The notes under the pieces: generated by a model
Told to the model about the DNA's origin: nothing
Databases searched by the model: none
What the model saw: the letters and a program-made list of their open reading frames with translations, nothing else
Translations under genes and position numbers: made by a program
Origin: JBJGXI01 sp045635475
Lineage (GTDB): Bacteria; Bacillota; Bacilli; Bacillales; Amphibacillaceae
Length of the DNA stretch: 40,556 bases
NCBI RefSeq assembly: GCF_045635475.1
Contig: NZ_JBJGXI010000050.1
Coordinates: 1 to 40,556 of the forward strand
Direction: 5' to 3'
Shown here: in pieces, positions 25,601 through 32,957 of the stretch
How positions within the stretch are numbered: the stretch's first letter is position 1
Layout of the letters: every line of letters starts with the position of its first letter

Positions 25601-26937
25601 TTCGTGCTGGGACGATCGGTACTGTTGCAGAAAAGACTGCTTTTGGATATGTAAAAGGCTATGCGAGTGATAAAGGGATCCAATGGAAGGGCGCGGAGAC
25701 AGAACGTCTTGTACAAGGTTGTACAGGCGTCAAGCGAACATCTGGTCAACATCCAGGAGGAATCATCGTTGTTCCAAGCGACAAGGAGATTTATGATTTT
25801 ACTCCGATTCAGTTTCCAGCAGATGATCGTAACTCAGAGTGGAAGACGACTCATTTCGACTTCCATTCTATCCATGATAATTTGTTAAAGTTAGACATCC
25901 TTGGTCACGATGATCCAACTGTAATTCGTATGCTACAAGATTTGACGGGAATTGATCCGAAGACAATTCCAACCGACGACGCAGAAGTAATGAAGATATT
26001 TTCTGGAACAGATGCACTAGGTGTTACGCCTGAACAAATTAATTGTAAAACCGGCACATTAGGTGTGCCTGAGTTTGGTACAAAATTTGTGCGACAGATG
26101 CTTGAAGATACTAGTCCAAAAACATTCGCAGAACTAGTAATTATTTCAGGACTATCACATGGAACAGATGTATGGTTAGGGAATGCACAAGAGCTAATCA
26201 ATAACGGAATTTGTGGGCTTCCTGATGTTATTGGTTGCCGAGACGATATCATGGTTTATCTGATGCATAAAGGTTTAGATGCTTCATTGGCATTTAAAAT
26301 AATGGAATTTGTACGAAAAGGTAAAGGATTGCAGGATGACTGGATTGAAGAGATGAAAAAAAATCAAGTTCCGGATTGGTATATTGATTCTTGTAAAAAA
26401 ATAAAATACATGTTTCCAAAAGCACACGCAGCTGCATATGTGTTAATGGCAGTTAGAATTGCTTATTTTAAAGTCCATCATCCACTGTTTTTTTATGCAG
26501 CGTATTTTTCTGTGCGTGCAGATGATTTTGATTTAGACACAATGGTCAAAGGGGCAACGGCAATTAGATCTCGAGTTGATGAAATTTCTAAAAAAGGCAA
26601 TGATGCTTCTCCAAAAGAGAAAAATTTGCTGACCGTATTAGAAATCTCCTTAGAGATGAACGAGCGAGGCTTCTCCTTTGCAAAAGTTGACTTATACAAG
26701 TCTAGTGCAACCGATTTTCTAGTTGAAGATAATACGTTAATTCCTCCATTTAATGCGGTTGATGGATTAGGTACCAATGCGGCATTAAATATTGTAAAAG
26801 CAAGGGAAGAAGGAGAATTTCTTTCTAAGGAGGATTTACGAGAGCGAAGCCGGATCTCTAAGACGGTGTTAGAGTATTTGGATAATCATGGTTGTTTAGA
26901 CGGAATGGCAGATGCCAATCAATTATCACTATTTTAG
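22642..26937 (+). CDS. polC: DNA polymerase III PolC-type alpha subunit
   Basis: PolC is the main replicative polymerase of low-GC Gram-positives and carries its own proofreading exonuclease. The 1431-residue product is full length. Domains in order are an N-terminal region, an OB fold at about 230-320, a PHP domain from about 330 (ELHAHTTMSQMD), and a DnaQ-like exonuclease inserted within it, with Asp421 and Glu423 in FDVETTG. A zinc-binding Cys/His cluster (CESCHHHEF, CPNCG) follows, then the polymerase core with GSRGSVGSS, PDIDLNFSG (Asp960, Asp962) and SGQHPGGI. ATG 22642 follows GGGGAGG. The frame is open from GTG 22615, which lacks a binding site. Confidence 0.98.
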   Translation: MNISSMEKMNMLLEQIEISEEMKNDYFQESALIKLEIYKQQKKWHFHFQLPSVLPPSAYRIFTMKLQETFSKFATIVDWTIYTDNKKLDDDAICDYWMDFIRSLEDLSPAYRDLVYEQRPAVNGAKLVLTARNGAEANALSKRLDGAFKAYCVRIGTLAYTLQVDVKTEIDAIEKFREQKAIEDQKIVQQAVRDKEERAKQKPDESQKGPIFIGAQIKDDPIPMEQVLEEERRVVFQGYVFDSDVRELRSGRHLLIAKVTDYTSSFHIKMFSKGDQDEVQFAQLKKGMWVKARGSIQTDTFTNELTMMANDINQITPYVRKDNAPEGEKRVELHAHTTMSQMDAVVSASRLVEQAAKWGHTAIAITDHAVAQSYPEAYGASKKHGVKVLYGLEANIVDDGVPIAYNEADIELEQATYVVFDVETTGLSAVYDTIIELAAVKVENGEIVDRFERFANPHHPLSQTTIDLTGITDDMVKNAPEVEEVLKDFKAWMGDAILVAHNASFDMGFLNQGFKRIDIEKAPNPVIDTLELARFLFPNFKNHRLNTLCKHLNIELTQHHRAIYDAEATGYLMWKLLKDAFEKEIVNHKQLNQHMGEGNAYQRSRPFHVTLLAKNEVGLKNIFKLVSYSHIDYFYRVPRIPRSVLTKHREGLIIGSGCDKGEVFETMMQKSKEEAENVAEFYDYIEIQPPSNYNHLIERELVQNEAQIFDIIRNLVDMAERMGKKAIATGNTHYIEQHEKLYRQILITSQKGNPLNRQTLPDVHFRTTDEMLQCFDFLGDQKAKEVVVTNTQYIADLTEDIKPVKDDLYTPNIDGAEDEIREMSYVKARSIYGDDLPEIVVNRIEKELKSIIGHGFAVIYLISHKLVKKSLDDGYLVGSRGSVGSSLIATLTEITEVNPLPPHYVCESCHHHEFFNDGSVGSGFDLADKNCPNCGLNLTKDGQDIPFETFLGFKGDKVPDIDLNFSGEYQPKAHNYTKVLFGEDYVFRAGTIGTVAEKTAFGYVKGYASDKGIQWKGAETERLVQGCTGVKRTSGQHPGGIIVVPSDKEIYDFTPIQFPADDRNSEWKTTHFDFHSIHDNLLKLDILGHDDPTVIRMLQDLTGIDPKTIPTDDAEVMKIFSGTDALGVTPEQINCKTGTLGVPEFGTKFVRQMLEDTSPKTFAELVIISGLSHGTDVWLGNAQELINNGICGLPDVIGCRDDIMVYLMHKGLDASLAFKIMEFVRKGKGLQDDWIEEMKKNQVPDWYIDSCKKIKYMFPKAHAAAYVLMAVRIAYFKVHHPLFFYAAYFSVRADDFDLDTMVKGATAIRSRVDEISKKGNDASPKEKNLLTVLEISLEMNERGFSFAKVDLYKSSATDFLVEDNTLIPPFNAVDGLGTNAALNIVKAREEGEFLSKEDLRERSRISKTVLEYLDNHGCLDGMADANQLSLF

Positions 26938-27031
26938 ATAAATGTGTATAACTAAAAGCAAAATGGTAATACTGAATTACTAGAAATTGATTTCGGATAT
27001 TTATCCCTGTACTTAGAAAAAAGGGATAATC

Positions 27032-27060
27032 TTGCATTAACAGCAAACTTGTGGTATATT
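27032..27060 (+). promoter_or_regulatory. SigA-type promoter of the rimP-nusA-infB operon
   Basis: TTGCAT at 27032-27037 and TATATT at 27055-27060 are 17 bases apart, with TGG just before the -10 box. Transcription would start near 27067, about 300 nt ahead of rimP. Confidence 0.75.
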
Positions 27061-27066
27061 TTCTAT

Positions 27067-27360
27067 GGTGAGTAAGATACAGTTAGTCGAGAGAGTGGGT
27101 ATATCCTACTCTTTTTGCTTACTACGGCTCGTTTGCAAGTTTTTTGAAGAGTCTCTCGCAATTGTATGGAAGTGGATGTAATCCCTTGCCGAAGCTACTG
27201 GCAAGGGATTTGTAATTGCCCTTTTATGTTTTCAGCAATTATTTTATACCACATAACTGATAAATGATTGTGTTCACCTTACATATGTTAAATGAATGGG
27301 TTGGAATTGAATATACTAACAAAAAATGAATCTAATGCAGCAACATTTTCTATATGAAGG
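27067..27360 (+). promoter_or_regulatory. Long structured leader (putative attenuator) of the rimP-nusA operon
   Basis: The predicted transcript has about 300 non-coding nt before rimP. AGAGTGGG (27092-27099) pairs with CCTACTCT (27105-27112) and leads into five T residues, a terminator-like hairpin; AGTAAG (27071-27076) and CTTACT can extend its base. CGAGAGA (27088-27094), which overlaps that stem, can pair instead with TCTCTCG (27152-27158), so the two structures exclude each other. A third hairpin, ATCCCTTGCC with GGCAAGGGAT (27181-27209), is strong but has a weak T tract. This is the layout of an attenuator. From memory, NusA feedback by termination has been reported for the B. subtilis operon. 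Confidence 0.55.
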
Positions 27361-27370
27361 AGGGATTATT

Positions 27371-27844
27371 TTGAGTAACCAAGTAGTCGAAAAAACAGAA
27401 GAGTTAGTAACACCAATCCTAGATGAAATGAACTTATATCTAGTAGACGTAGAGTTTGAAAAAGAAGGAAAAAATTGGTTCCTTCGTGTATACATCGATA
27501 AAGATGGCGGAGTTGATATAGAAGAGTGTGGGAAAGTTTCAGAACAATTGAGTGAAAAATTGGATGAAAATGATCCTGTGTCAGTTCCGTACTTTTTAGA
27601 GGTATCTTCACCAGGTGTAGAGCGTCCATTGAAAAACAAAAAGGATTTTGAAGAAAATATTGGTAAAACAGTTTACGTCAAATTATACGAGCCTTTAGAT
27701 AATAGTAAGGAGTTCGAAGGGGTTTTAAATGAATTTACGGGTGATAGCCTAAAGTTAGAAATTAAAGTAAAATCCCGGAAAAAAGAAGTAGAGATTCCTT
27801 ACGAAAAAATAGCTAAGGCCAGGTTGGCAGTAACGTTTAATTAA
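27371..27844 (+). CDS. rimP: Ribosome maturation factor RimP (YlxS)
   Basis: RimP assists maturation of the 30S subunit. The 157-residue product has the two-domain form of the family, with YLVDVEFEKEGKNWFLRVYI at about 21-40, DIEECGKVSEQLSEKLDE, FLEVSSPGVERPL and a C-terminal SH3-like domain ending PYEKIAKARLAV. The TTG at 27371 is the start: it matches the family N-terminus and follows GAAGGAGGG at 27356-27364. The frame is open further upstream from 27326, but those residues resemble nothing in the family. It heads the nusA-infB operon and is 13 bases from nusA. Confidence 0.96.
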   Translation: MSNQVVEKTEELVTPILDEMNLYLVDVEFEKEGKNWFLRVYIDKDGGVDIEECGKVSEQLSEKLDENDPVSVPYFLEVSSPGVERPLKNKKDFEENIGKTVYVKLYEPLDNSKEFEGVLNEFTGDSLKLEIKVKSRKKEVEIPYEKIAKARLAVTFN

Positions 27845-27857
27845 AGGGGGAAATACG

Positions 27858-28982
27858 GTGAGTAGTGAGCTTTTTGAAGCCATTCAGTTTTTAGAAAAAG
27901 AGAAGGGTATAGATAAAAATGTCCTCTTGGAAGCCCTAGAGGCTGCATTAATTTCGGCTTATAAAAAGAATTTTAAATCAGCTACAAATGTACGCGTAGA
28001 TTTAAATGAAACAACAGGCAGTATGCATGTATTTGCGAGAAAAGATATTGTCGAAGAAGTTGAAGATAGCCAACAACAGATATCATTGGAAGAAGCGAAA
28101 CAAATTAATCCGAATTATGATATTGGTGATGTTGTTGAGTTAGAAGTTACACCTAAGGATTTTGGTCGAATTGCTGCCCAGGCTGCAAAGCAAGTTGTAA
28201 CGCAAAGAGTAAGAGAAGCAGAACGAGGCGTGATATTTAATGAGTATATTGATCGCGAAGAAGATGTCATGACTGGAATAATCCAGCGTATGGACCCTCG
28301 TTTTATCTATGTTCACTTAGGTAAAGTAGAAGCTAGATTACCGGAAAGTGAGCAAATGTCAACAGAGGAATATAATGTACATGATCGACTCAAAGTATTT
28401 GTGACTAAAGTGGAAAATACAAATAAAGGACCACAAATTTTTGTTTCACGCACACATCCTGGACTTCTAAAAAGATTATTTGAAATGGAAGTTCCAGAAA
28501 TTTATGATGGAACTGTAGAAATAAAATCTGTTGCTCGAGAAGCTGGCGATCGATCTAAAATCTCTGTACACGCAGAAAATCCAGAAGTTGATCCTGTAGG
28601 CTCATGTGTCGGTCAACGTGGTCAACGTGTTCAAACTATCGTAAATGAGCTGAAGGGCGAGAAAATTGATATCGTAGAGTGGTCTGAGGATCCTGTAGTT
28701 TATGTGTCCAATGCACTTAGCCCTTCTAAAGTAGTTGAAGTGTTAGTGAAAGAAGAAGAAAAAGCGACTACAGTTATTGTTCCGGACTACCAGCTTTCTT
28801 TAGCCATTGGTAAACGAGGTCAAAACGCTCGACTTGCAGCTAAATTAACTGGTTGGAAAATTGACATAAAAAGTGAATCAGAAGCTAGAGAACAAGGTCT
28901 CCTATCCGAAAAGCCAGAAGATGATTTTTATGAGCAAGATATATATACTGATCTTGACGATGATGACGATTTATTCAAATAA
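27858..28982 (+). CDS. nusA: Transcription termination/antitermination factor NusA
   Basis: NusA binds RNA polymerase and promotes pausing and intrinsic termination. The 374-residue product is the short Firmicutes form. It has an N-terminal polymerase-binding domain (1-125), an S1 domain at about 130-200 and two KH domains, with GSCVGQRGQRVQTIVNEL in KH1 and LAIGKRGQNARLAAKLTGWK in KH2, then an acidic tail rich in Asp. The acidic repeats of the proteobacterial protein are missing, as expected. The start is GTG 27858 with AAAGGGGG at 27843-27850. Confidence 0.97.
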   Translation: MSSELFEAIQFLEKEKGIDKNVLLEALEAALISAYKKNFKSATNVRVDLNETTGSMHVFARKDIVEEVEDSQQQISLEEAKQINPNYDIGDVVELEVTPKDFGRIAAQAAKQVVTQRVREAERGVIFNEYIDREEDVMTGIIQRMDPRFIYVHLGKVEARLPESEQMSTEEYNVHDRLKVFVTKVENTNKGPQIFVSRTHPGLLKRLFEMEVPEIYDGTVEIKSVAREAGDRSKISVHAENPEVDPVGSCVGQRGQRVQTIVNELKGEKIDIVEWSEDPVVYVSNALSPSKVVEVLVKEEEKATTVIVPDYQLSLAIGKRGQNARLAAKLTGWKIDIKSESEAREQGLLSEKPEDDFYEQDIYTDLDDDDDLFK

Positions 28983-28994
28983 GGAGGGGAATTT

Positions 28995-29276
28995 ATGGCA
29001 CGTGTGAATAAGAAAATTCCTCTTAGAAAATGTGTAGTGACCCAAGAATTAAAGCCGAAAAAAGAGTTGATTAGGGTTGTCCGCAATAAAGAAGGCGAAG
29101 TATTTGTAGACCCAAGTGGGAAACAAAATGGTCGCGGAGCTTATGTGTCAAAAGACGCTACAATTGTGAACCAAGCGAAGAAAACGAAAGTACTTGAACG
29201 TCATTTAAACGCACAGATTGATGAACAACTATATGAACAATTACAATTAATTATAGAAGGTAAAAAAATTGAGTAA
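28995..29276 (+). CDS. ylxR: YlxR family RNA-binding protein (RnpM)
   Basis: This small basic protein always travels with nusA and infB. The B. subtilis protein has been described as a modulator of RNase P (RnpM). The 93-residue product has the family start IPLRKCVVTQELKPKKELIR, a Cys in that segment, and the GRGAYVSKD motif at about 47-55, followed by a basic C-terminal half. AAGGAGGGG precedes ATG 28995. It overlaps ylxQ by 8 bases, so translation of the two is coupled. Confidence 0.92.
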   Translation: MARVNKKIPLRKCVVTQELKPKKELIRVVRNKEGEVFVDPSGKQNGRGAYVSKDATIVNQAKKTKVLERHLNAQIDEQLYEQLQLIIEGKKIE

Positions 29277-29568
29277 AGATTATTTAAATTTATTAGGTCT
29301 TGCATATCGAGCAAGAAAATGTACTTTAGGCGAAGAATTGATTATACGGGATATTCAAAGTAAAAAAGCAAAGCTAATTTTATTAGCTAACGACACTGGT
29401 CCACAAACTACGAAAAAAATTACAGATAAATGTAATTTTTATAAAGTACCTTTGTTGGTTGTTGATGATCGGGAAACCATTTCTCGTGCAATTGGAAAGT
29501 CAGGGAGAGTTGCAATTGCTATTCTAGATCAAGGATTTGCTACTAAAATTACATCGTTACTCGATTAA
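29269..29568 (+). CDS. ylxQ: L7Ae-family K-turn RNA-binding protein YlxQ
   Basis: YlxQ belongs to the L7Ae/L30e/S12e family and binds kink-turn RNA; its cellular target is not settled. The 99-residue product has LLGLAYRARKCTLGEELIIRDI at the start in abridged family form (LGLAYRARK), AKLILLANDTGPQTTKKI in the middle and GKSGRVAIAILDQGFA near the end. The start is TTG 29269, inside the end of ylxR, so it probably depends on translation of ylxR. The gene order ylxR-ylxQ-infB is the Bacillus standard. Confidence 0.92.
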   Translation: MSKDYLNLLGLAYRARKCTLGEELIIRDIQSKKAKLILLANDTGPQTTKKITDKCNFYKVPLLVVDDRETISRAIGKSGRVAIAILDQGFATKITSLLD

Positions 29569-29587
29569 TCTATTCGGGGGTGAACGT

Positions 29588-31744
29588 ATGAGTAAAATAC
29601 GCGTTTATGAGTATGCCAAACAAAAAAATGTTCAAAGTAAGAATGTAATTGATAAGCTGAAAGAATTAAATATTGAAGTGACTAATCATATGTCAACAAT
29701 ATCAGATCAAACGATTAAAACATTAGATCAAACATTTAGTCCAGATGAATCAGCTAGTTCATCAAAAGTAGAGCAACAACCGACGAAAACGAAACAGACA
29801 AAGTTCAATGACAAAAGATCAAATGATAAGCCAACAACTCAAGGGAGAGGCAACAACAATAATCAACCTAGAAATGGTGGCAAAGCAAAAGGAAATCCGA
29901 ATAATAGAAATAATCAGCATTTTAATAAAAGGAATAGACAACAAGGGCAAAGTAATAATCAACAGCAACATCAGCCTAAAAAAGTTGAGGTTCCTTCAAA
30001 GATTACTTATAGTGGTTCCTTATCCGTTAGTGAATTGGCACAAAAGTTAACGAAGCAAACAGCAGAAATTATCAAAAAATTAATGGGTCTAGGTATAATG
30101 GCTACTAAAAACCAAGATTTAGACGAAGAAACAATTGAGTTGATTTGTGCTGAATACGATGTTGAAGTAGTGCAAGAGGTATTAATTGATGAAACAGACC
30201 TCGATATTTATAAGGCTGATGAAAACGAAGAAGAGCTTATAGAGCGTCCTGCAGTTGTAACTATTATGGGGCACGTTGACCATGGTAAAACTACACTTCT
30301 TGATTCCATCCGTGATACAAAAGTAACGGAAGGAGAAGCTGGTGGTATTACACAGCATATTGGTGCCTATCAAATTGAGGAAAATGGTAAGAAAATAACT
30401 TTCTTAGATACACCGGGACACGCTGCATTTACGAGTATGCGTTCGCGTGGTGCTAAAATAACAGACATCGCAATTCTAGTTGTAGCTGCTGATGATGGTG
30501 TTATGCCACAAACAGTTGAAGCAATCAACCATGCGAAGGCTGCTGAGGTACCGATTATCGTAGCTGTAAATAAAATTGACAAAGAAGGCGCAAACCCTGA
30601 TCGTGTTATGCAGGAATTAACAGAGCATCAATTAGTTCCTGAGGTTTGGGGTGGCGACACCATCTTTGTTCCACTTTCCGCTTTAAAACGTGAAGGTATT
30701 GACGATTTATTAGAAATGATATTGTTAGTTACTGAAGTGGAAGAATTAAAAGCGAATCCAACTCAAAATGCTTTTGGTACTGTCATTGAAGCACAGCTCG
30801 ATAAAGGACGTGGATCTGTTGCTACGTTACTCGTTCAAAATGGTACCCTTCACGTTGGGGATGCTATCGTAGTCGGTAATACCTTTGGACGCGTAAGAGC
30901 CATGGTAAATGATCTTGGTCGACGTGTAAAGGAAGCACCACCTTCAACTCCAGTAGAAATAACTGGATTAAGTGATGTGCCTCAAGCAGGAGATCAATTT
31001 GTTGTCTTTAAGGATGAGAAAAAAGCTCGTCAAGTTGGTGAAGCACGACAACAGCAACAAATTGAAGCTAATCGAAATGATAAAGTAAAAGTTAGCTTGG
31101 ATGATTTGTTTGAACAAATTAAACAAGGTGAAATCAAAGATATCAATCTAATCGTTAAAGCTGATGTGCAAGGTTCGTTAGAGGCAATGGCATCTTCTCT
31201 TGAGAAAATTGAAGTCGAAGGTGTTAAAGTTCGAATCATCCATACGGGCGTAGGTGCGATAACAGAATCTGACATTATTTTAGCTTCTGCATCAAATGCA
31301 ATTGTTATTGGGTTTAATGTTAGACCTGATGTAAATGCTAAGAAAGCAGCAGAATCTGAAAAAGTTGATGTTCGCTTGCACAGAATTATTTATAAAGTAA
31401 TCGAAGAAATTGAATCAGCAATGAAAGGGATGCTTGATCCAGAGTTTAGAGAGAAAGTTATCGGTCAAGCTGAAATCCGTGAAATATTTAAAGTGTCAAA
31501 AATCGGCACAATTGCAGGAAGCTATGTTACTGACGGCAAGCTAACTCGTGATGCTGGTGTTCGAGTAATCAGGGACGGAATTGTCATTTATGAAGGTGAA
31601 ATTGATACGTTAAAACGATTCAAGGATGATGTGAAGGAAGTTGCACAAAACTACGAATGTGGTATAACGGTTCAAAACTTCAATGACCTAAAAGAAGGCG
31701 ACGTTTTTGAAGCATATATTATGGAAGAAATTAAACGCACATGA
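29588..31744 (+). CDS. infB: Translation initiation factor IF-2
   Basis: IF-2 is the GTPase that brings initiator tRNA to the ribosome. The 718-residue product has the N-terminal IF2N domain (RVYEYAKQKNVQSKNVIDKL), then a low-complexity linker at about 60-140 rich in Asn, Gln, Lys and Arg, and a second IF2N. The G domain has GHVDHGKTTLLDSI, DTPGHAAFTSMR and NKIDKEG, and is followed by domains II to IV. The open frame begins at 29537, but ATG 29588 matches the family start and follows GGGGGTGAA at 29576-29584. The linker differs in composition from the rest of the protein, which is normal for IF-2. Confidence 0.98.
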   Translation: MSKIRVYEYAKQKNVQSKNVIDKLKELNIEVTNHMSTISDQTIKTLDQTFSPDESASSSKVEQQPTKTKQTKFNDKRSNDKPTTQGRGNNNNQPRNGGKAKGNPNNRNNQHFNKRNRQQGQSNNQQQHQPKKVEVPSKITYSGSLSVSELAQKLTKQTAEIIKKLMGLGIMATKNQDLDEETIELICAEYDVEVVQEVLIDETDLDIYKADENEEELIERPAVVTIMGHVDHGKTTLLDSIRDTKVTEGEAGGITQHIGAYQIEENGKKITFLDTPGHAAFTSMRSRGAKITDIAILVVAADDGVMPQTVEAINHAKAAEVPIIVAVNKIDKEGANPDRVMQELTEHQLVPEVWGGDTIFVPLSALKREGIDDLLEMILLVTEVEELKANPTQNAFGTVIEAQLDKGRGSVATLLVQNGTLHVGDAIVVGNTFGRVRAMVNDLGRRVKEAPPSTPVEITGLSDVPQAGDQFVVFKDEKKARQVGEARQQQQIEANRNDKVKVSLDDLFEQIKQGEIKDINLIVKADVQGSLEAMASSLEKIEVEGVKVRIIHTGVGAITESDIILASASNAIVIGFNVRPDVNAKKAAESEKVDVRLHRIIYKVIEEIESAMKGMLDPEFREKVIGQAEIREIFKVSKIGTIAGSYVTDGKLTRDAGVRVIRDGIVIYEGEIDTLKRFKDDVKEVAQNYECGITVQNFNDLKEGDVFEAYIMEEIKRT

Positions 31745-32019
31745 TTTTAATGGCTGAAGTAGAATGCTTTCTTTATGAACCGCAGTCACTGAAGCAAAAA
31801 CGATCAGTCATTAAAAAAATAATAACTCGGATACAAAATGATTATAATATTGCTGTAAGCGAAATTGATTATCAGGATTTGTGGCAAAGAACTTTAATAG
31901 GTCTGGTTACGATCTCGAGTGACAAAATTCAAGCAGAAAGGGTTATAGATCAGGCACTAAAGCTGATCGATTCCTTTCCAGAAATTGAACGTGCCACGAC
32001 AAATAAAGAATGGTTGTAA
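31741..32019 (+). CDS. ylxP: YlxP family protein (DUF503)
   Basis: The 92-residue product belongs to the YlxP family, always found between infB and rbfA in Bacilli. Features are the Cys-containing start AEVECFLYEPQSLKQKRSVI, SEIDYQDLWQRTLIGLVTIS in the middle and LIDSFPEIERA near the end. Its function is not established; a link to ribosome assembly or rRNA is only inferred from context. The ATG overlaps the infB stop (ATGA), so translation is coupled. A clear ribosome binding site is lacking, in line with coupling. Confidence 0.9.
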   Translation: MILMAEVECFLYEPQSLKQKRSVIKKIITRIQNDYNIAVSEIDYQDLWQRTLIGLVTISSDKIQAERVIDQALKLIDSFPEIERATTNKEWL

Positions 32020-32057
32020 AATACGTATTCCCTTCCTGACAGAAGAGGTGATGGATA

Positions 32058-32417
32058 ATGAGTGATATTCGTGCAAACCGCGTTGGTGAACAAATGAAAA
32101 AGGAGCTAGGTGATATCCTAGGCCGCAAAATTAAAGACCCAAGAGTAGGGTTTGTTACCGTGACAGATGTAGAAGTTACAGGTGACCTACAACAAGCTAA
32201 AGTTTTCATCTCTGTGTTAGGAGAGGATAAGCAAAAGCAAGATACGCTTGTAGGGCTTGCCAAAGCAAAAGGTTTTATTCGCTCTGAAATTGGAAAAAGA
32301 ATTCGCCTAAGAAAAACACCGGAGCTTTTCTTTGAATTTGATGAAGCGATAGAAACAGGTAATCGTATTGAACACATCTTACGTCATTTAAACGAAGATG
32401 ATTCAACAGAAGATTAA
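32058..32417 (+). CDS. rbfA: 30S ribosome-binding factor A
   Basis: RbfA binds the 30S subunit and is needed for maturation of the 16S rRNA 5' end and for growth in the cold. The 119-residue product has the KH-like fold, with RANRVGEQMKKELGDILGRK at the N-terminus, DPRVGFVTVTDVEVTGDL in the middle and RLRKTPELFFEFDEAIE near the end. AGAAGAGGTG at 32041-32050 precedes ATG 32058. A strong terminator follows, and then a repeat copy lies before truB. In B. subtilis truB follows rbfA more closely, so the insertion here may separate the operon into two. Confidence 0.96.
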   Translation: MSDIRANRVGEQMKKELGDILGRKIKDPRVGFVTVTDVEVTGDLQQAKVFISVLGEDKQKQDTLVGLAKAKGFIRSEIGKRIRLRKTPELFFEFDEAIETGNRIEHILRHLNEDDSTED

Positions 32418-32425
32418 TCTAAGTT

Positions 32426-32463
32426 AAAACCCTTGCAAAGTTGAACTGCAAGGGTTTTAACTA
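32426..32463 (+). terminator. Intrinsic terminator after rbfA
   Basis: AAAACCCTTGCA (32426-32437) pairs perfectly with TGCAAGGGTTTT (32447-32458). It ends the rimP-to-rbfA operon just before the repeat copy. Confidence 0.88.
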
Positions 32464-32487
32464 TTGTTAGAAGGTTGTTTTGTAAAA

Positions 32488-32919
32488 GGAGTTACTTTGT
32501 AAAATAGCTAATATTCATCGGTTTGAGAGTGCTTGCACCGCTCCGGAAATGCCCTTCGCTTTCCGCGGGGGGCTAGTGAGCCTCCTCGCGCTCCGGGGTC
32601 TCACTTAGGCCGTTTCTTAAGATTACAGGCTAAAACCGTCCTTGTCGAACAACACCTGCATGACCCTTGCCGGGCCTCAGGAGTCGAAGTGGATTTCCTT
32701 CGCTGCTAACGGGATTGCTCTTTGCGTCGGGTGATTGGAGCTCCGGGCAGTCGACTCCTGCGGGATAGCGCGAGCTGAAGATCCACTCAGAAGCGCATTT
32801 TGCTTCTGAGTTAGCTGAAGCCGTGCCCGCGGAAAGCGACTGCCCGGAGCGGAAATCACGAGTACTACGCCGGATTTTACTTAAAGTATGAATTATAAAG
32901 TGCGGCAAACTTTACGAAG
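32488..32919 (-). repeat. GC-rich dispersed repeat, copy 2 (inverted relative to copy 1)
   Basis: This element of about 430 bases fills the rbfA-truB gap and is the reverse complement of the element at 20321-20745 in sequence plan. Shared blocks include GTTTGAGAGTGC near 32521, CACCGCTCCGGAAAT at 32536-32550, GGCTAGTGAG at 32571-32580, ACAGGCTAAAACCGTC at 32625-32640, CCTGCATGACCCTTG and CCTCAGGAGTCGAA, with GCAAACTTTAC at its right edge. Its main hairpin is CTCCGGGCAGTCG (32741-32753) with CGACTGCCCGGAG (32837-32849). An inner hairpin is ACTCAGAAGC (32785-32794) with GCTTCTGAGT (32802-32811). Confidence 0.85.
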
Positions 32920-32957
32920 AGAGCCAGAACAAATAACAATAGACGGAGGAAGACCAA

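Noticed and set aside
29808..30050. Open frame of 80 codons overlapping infB
   Set aside because: It is the out-of-frame reading of the low-complexity linker of IF-2.
31943..32377. Open reading frame of 144 codons antisense to rbfA
   Set aside because: rbfA is fully supported on the plus strand, and the antisense frame shows no family features.
32630..32908. Open reading frame of 92 codons on the minus strand
   Set aside because: It lies wholly inside the GC-rich repeat, has no ribosome binding site and resembles no protein family; the frame is a by-product of the high GC content.
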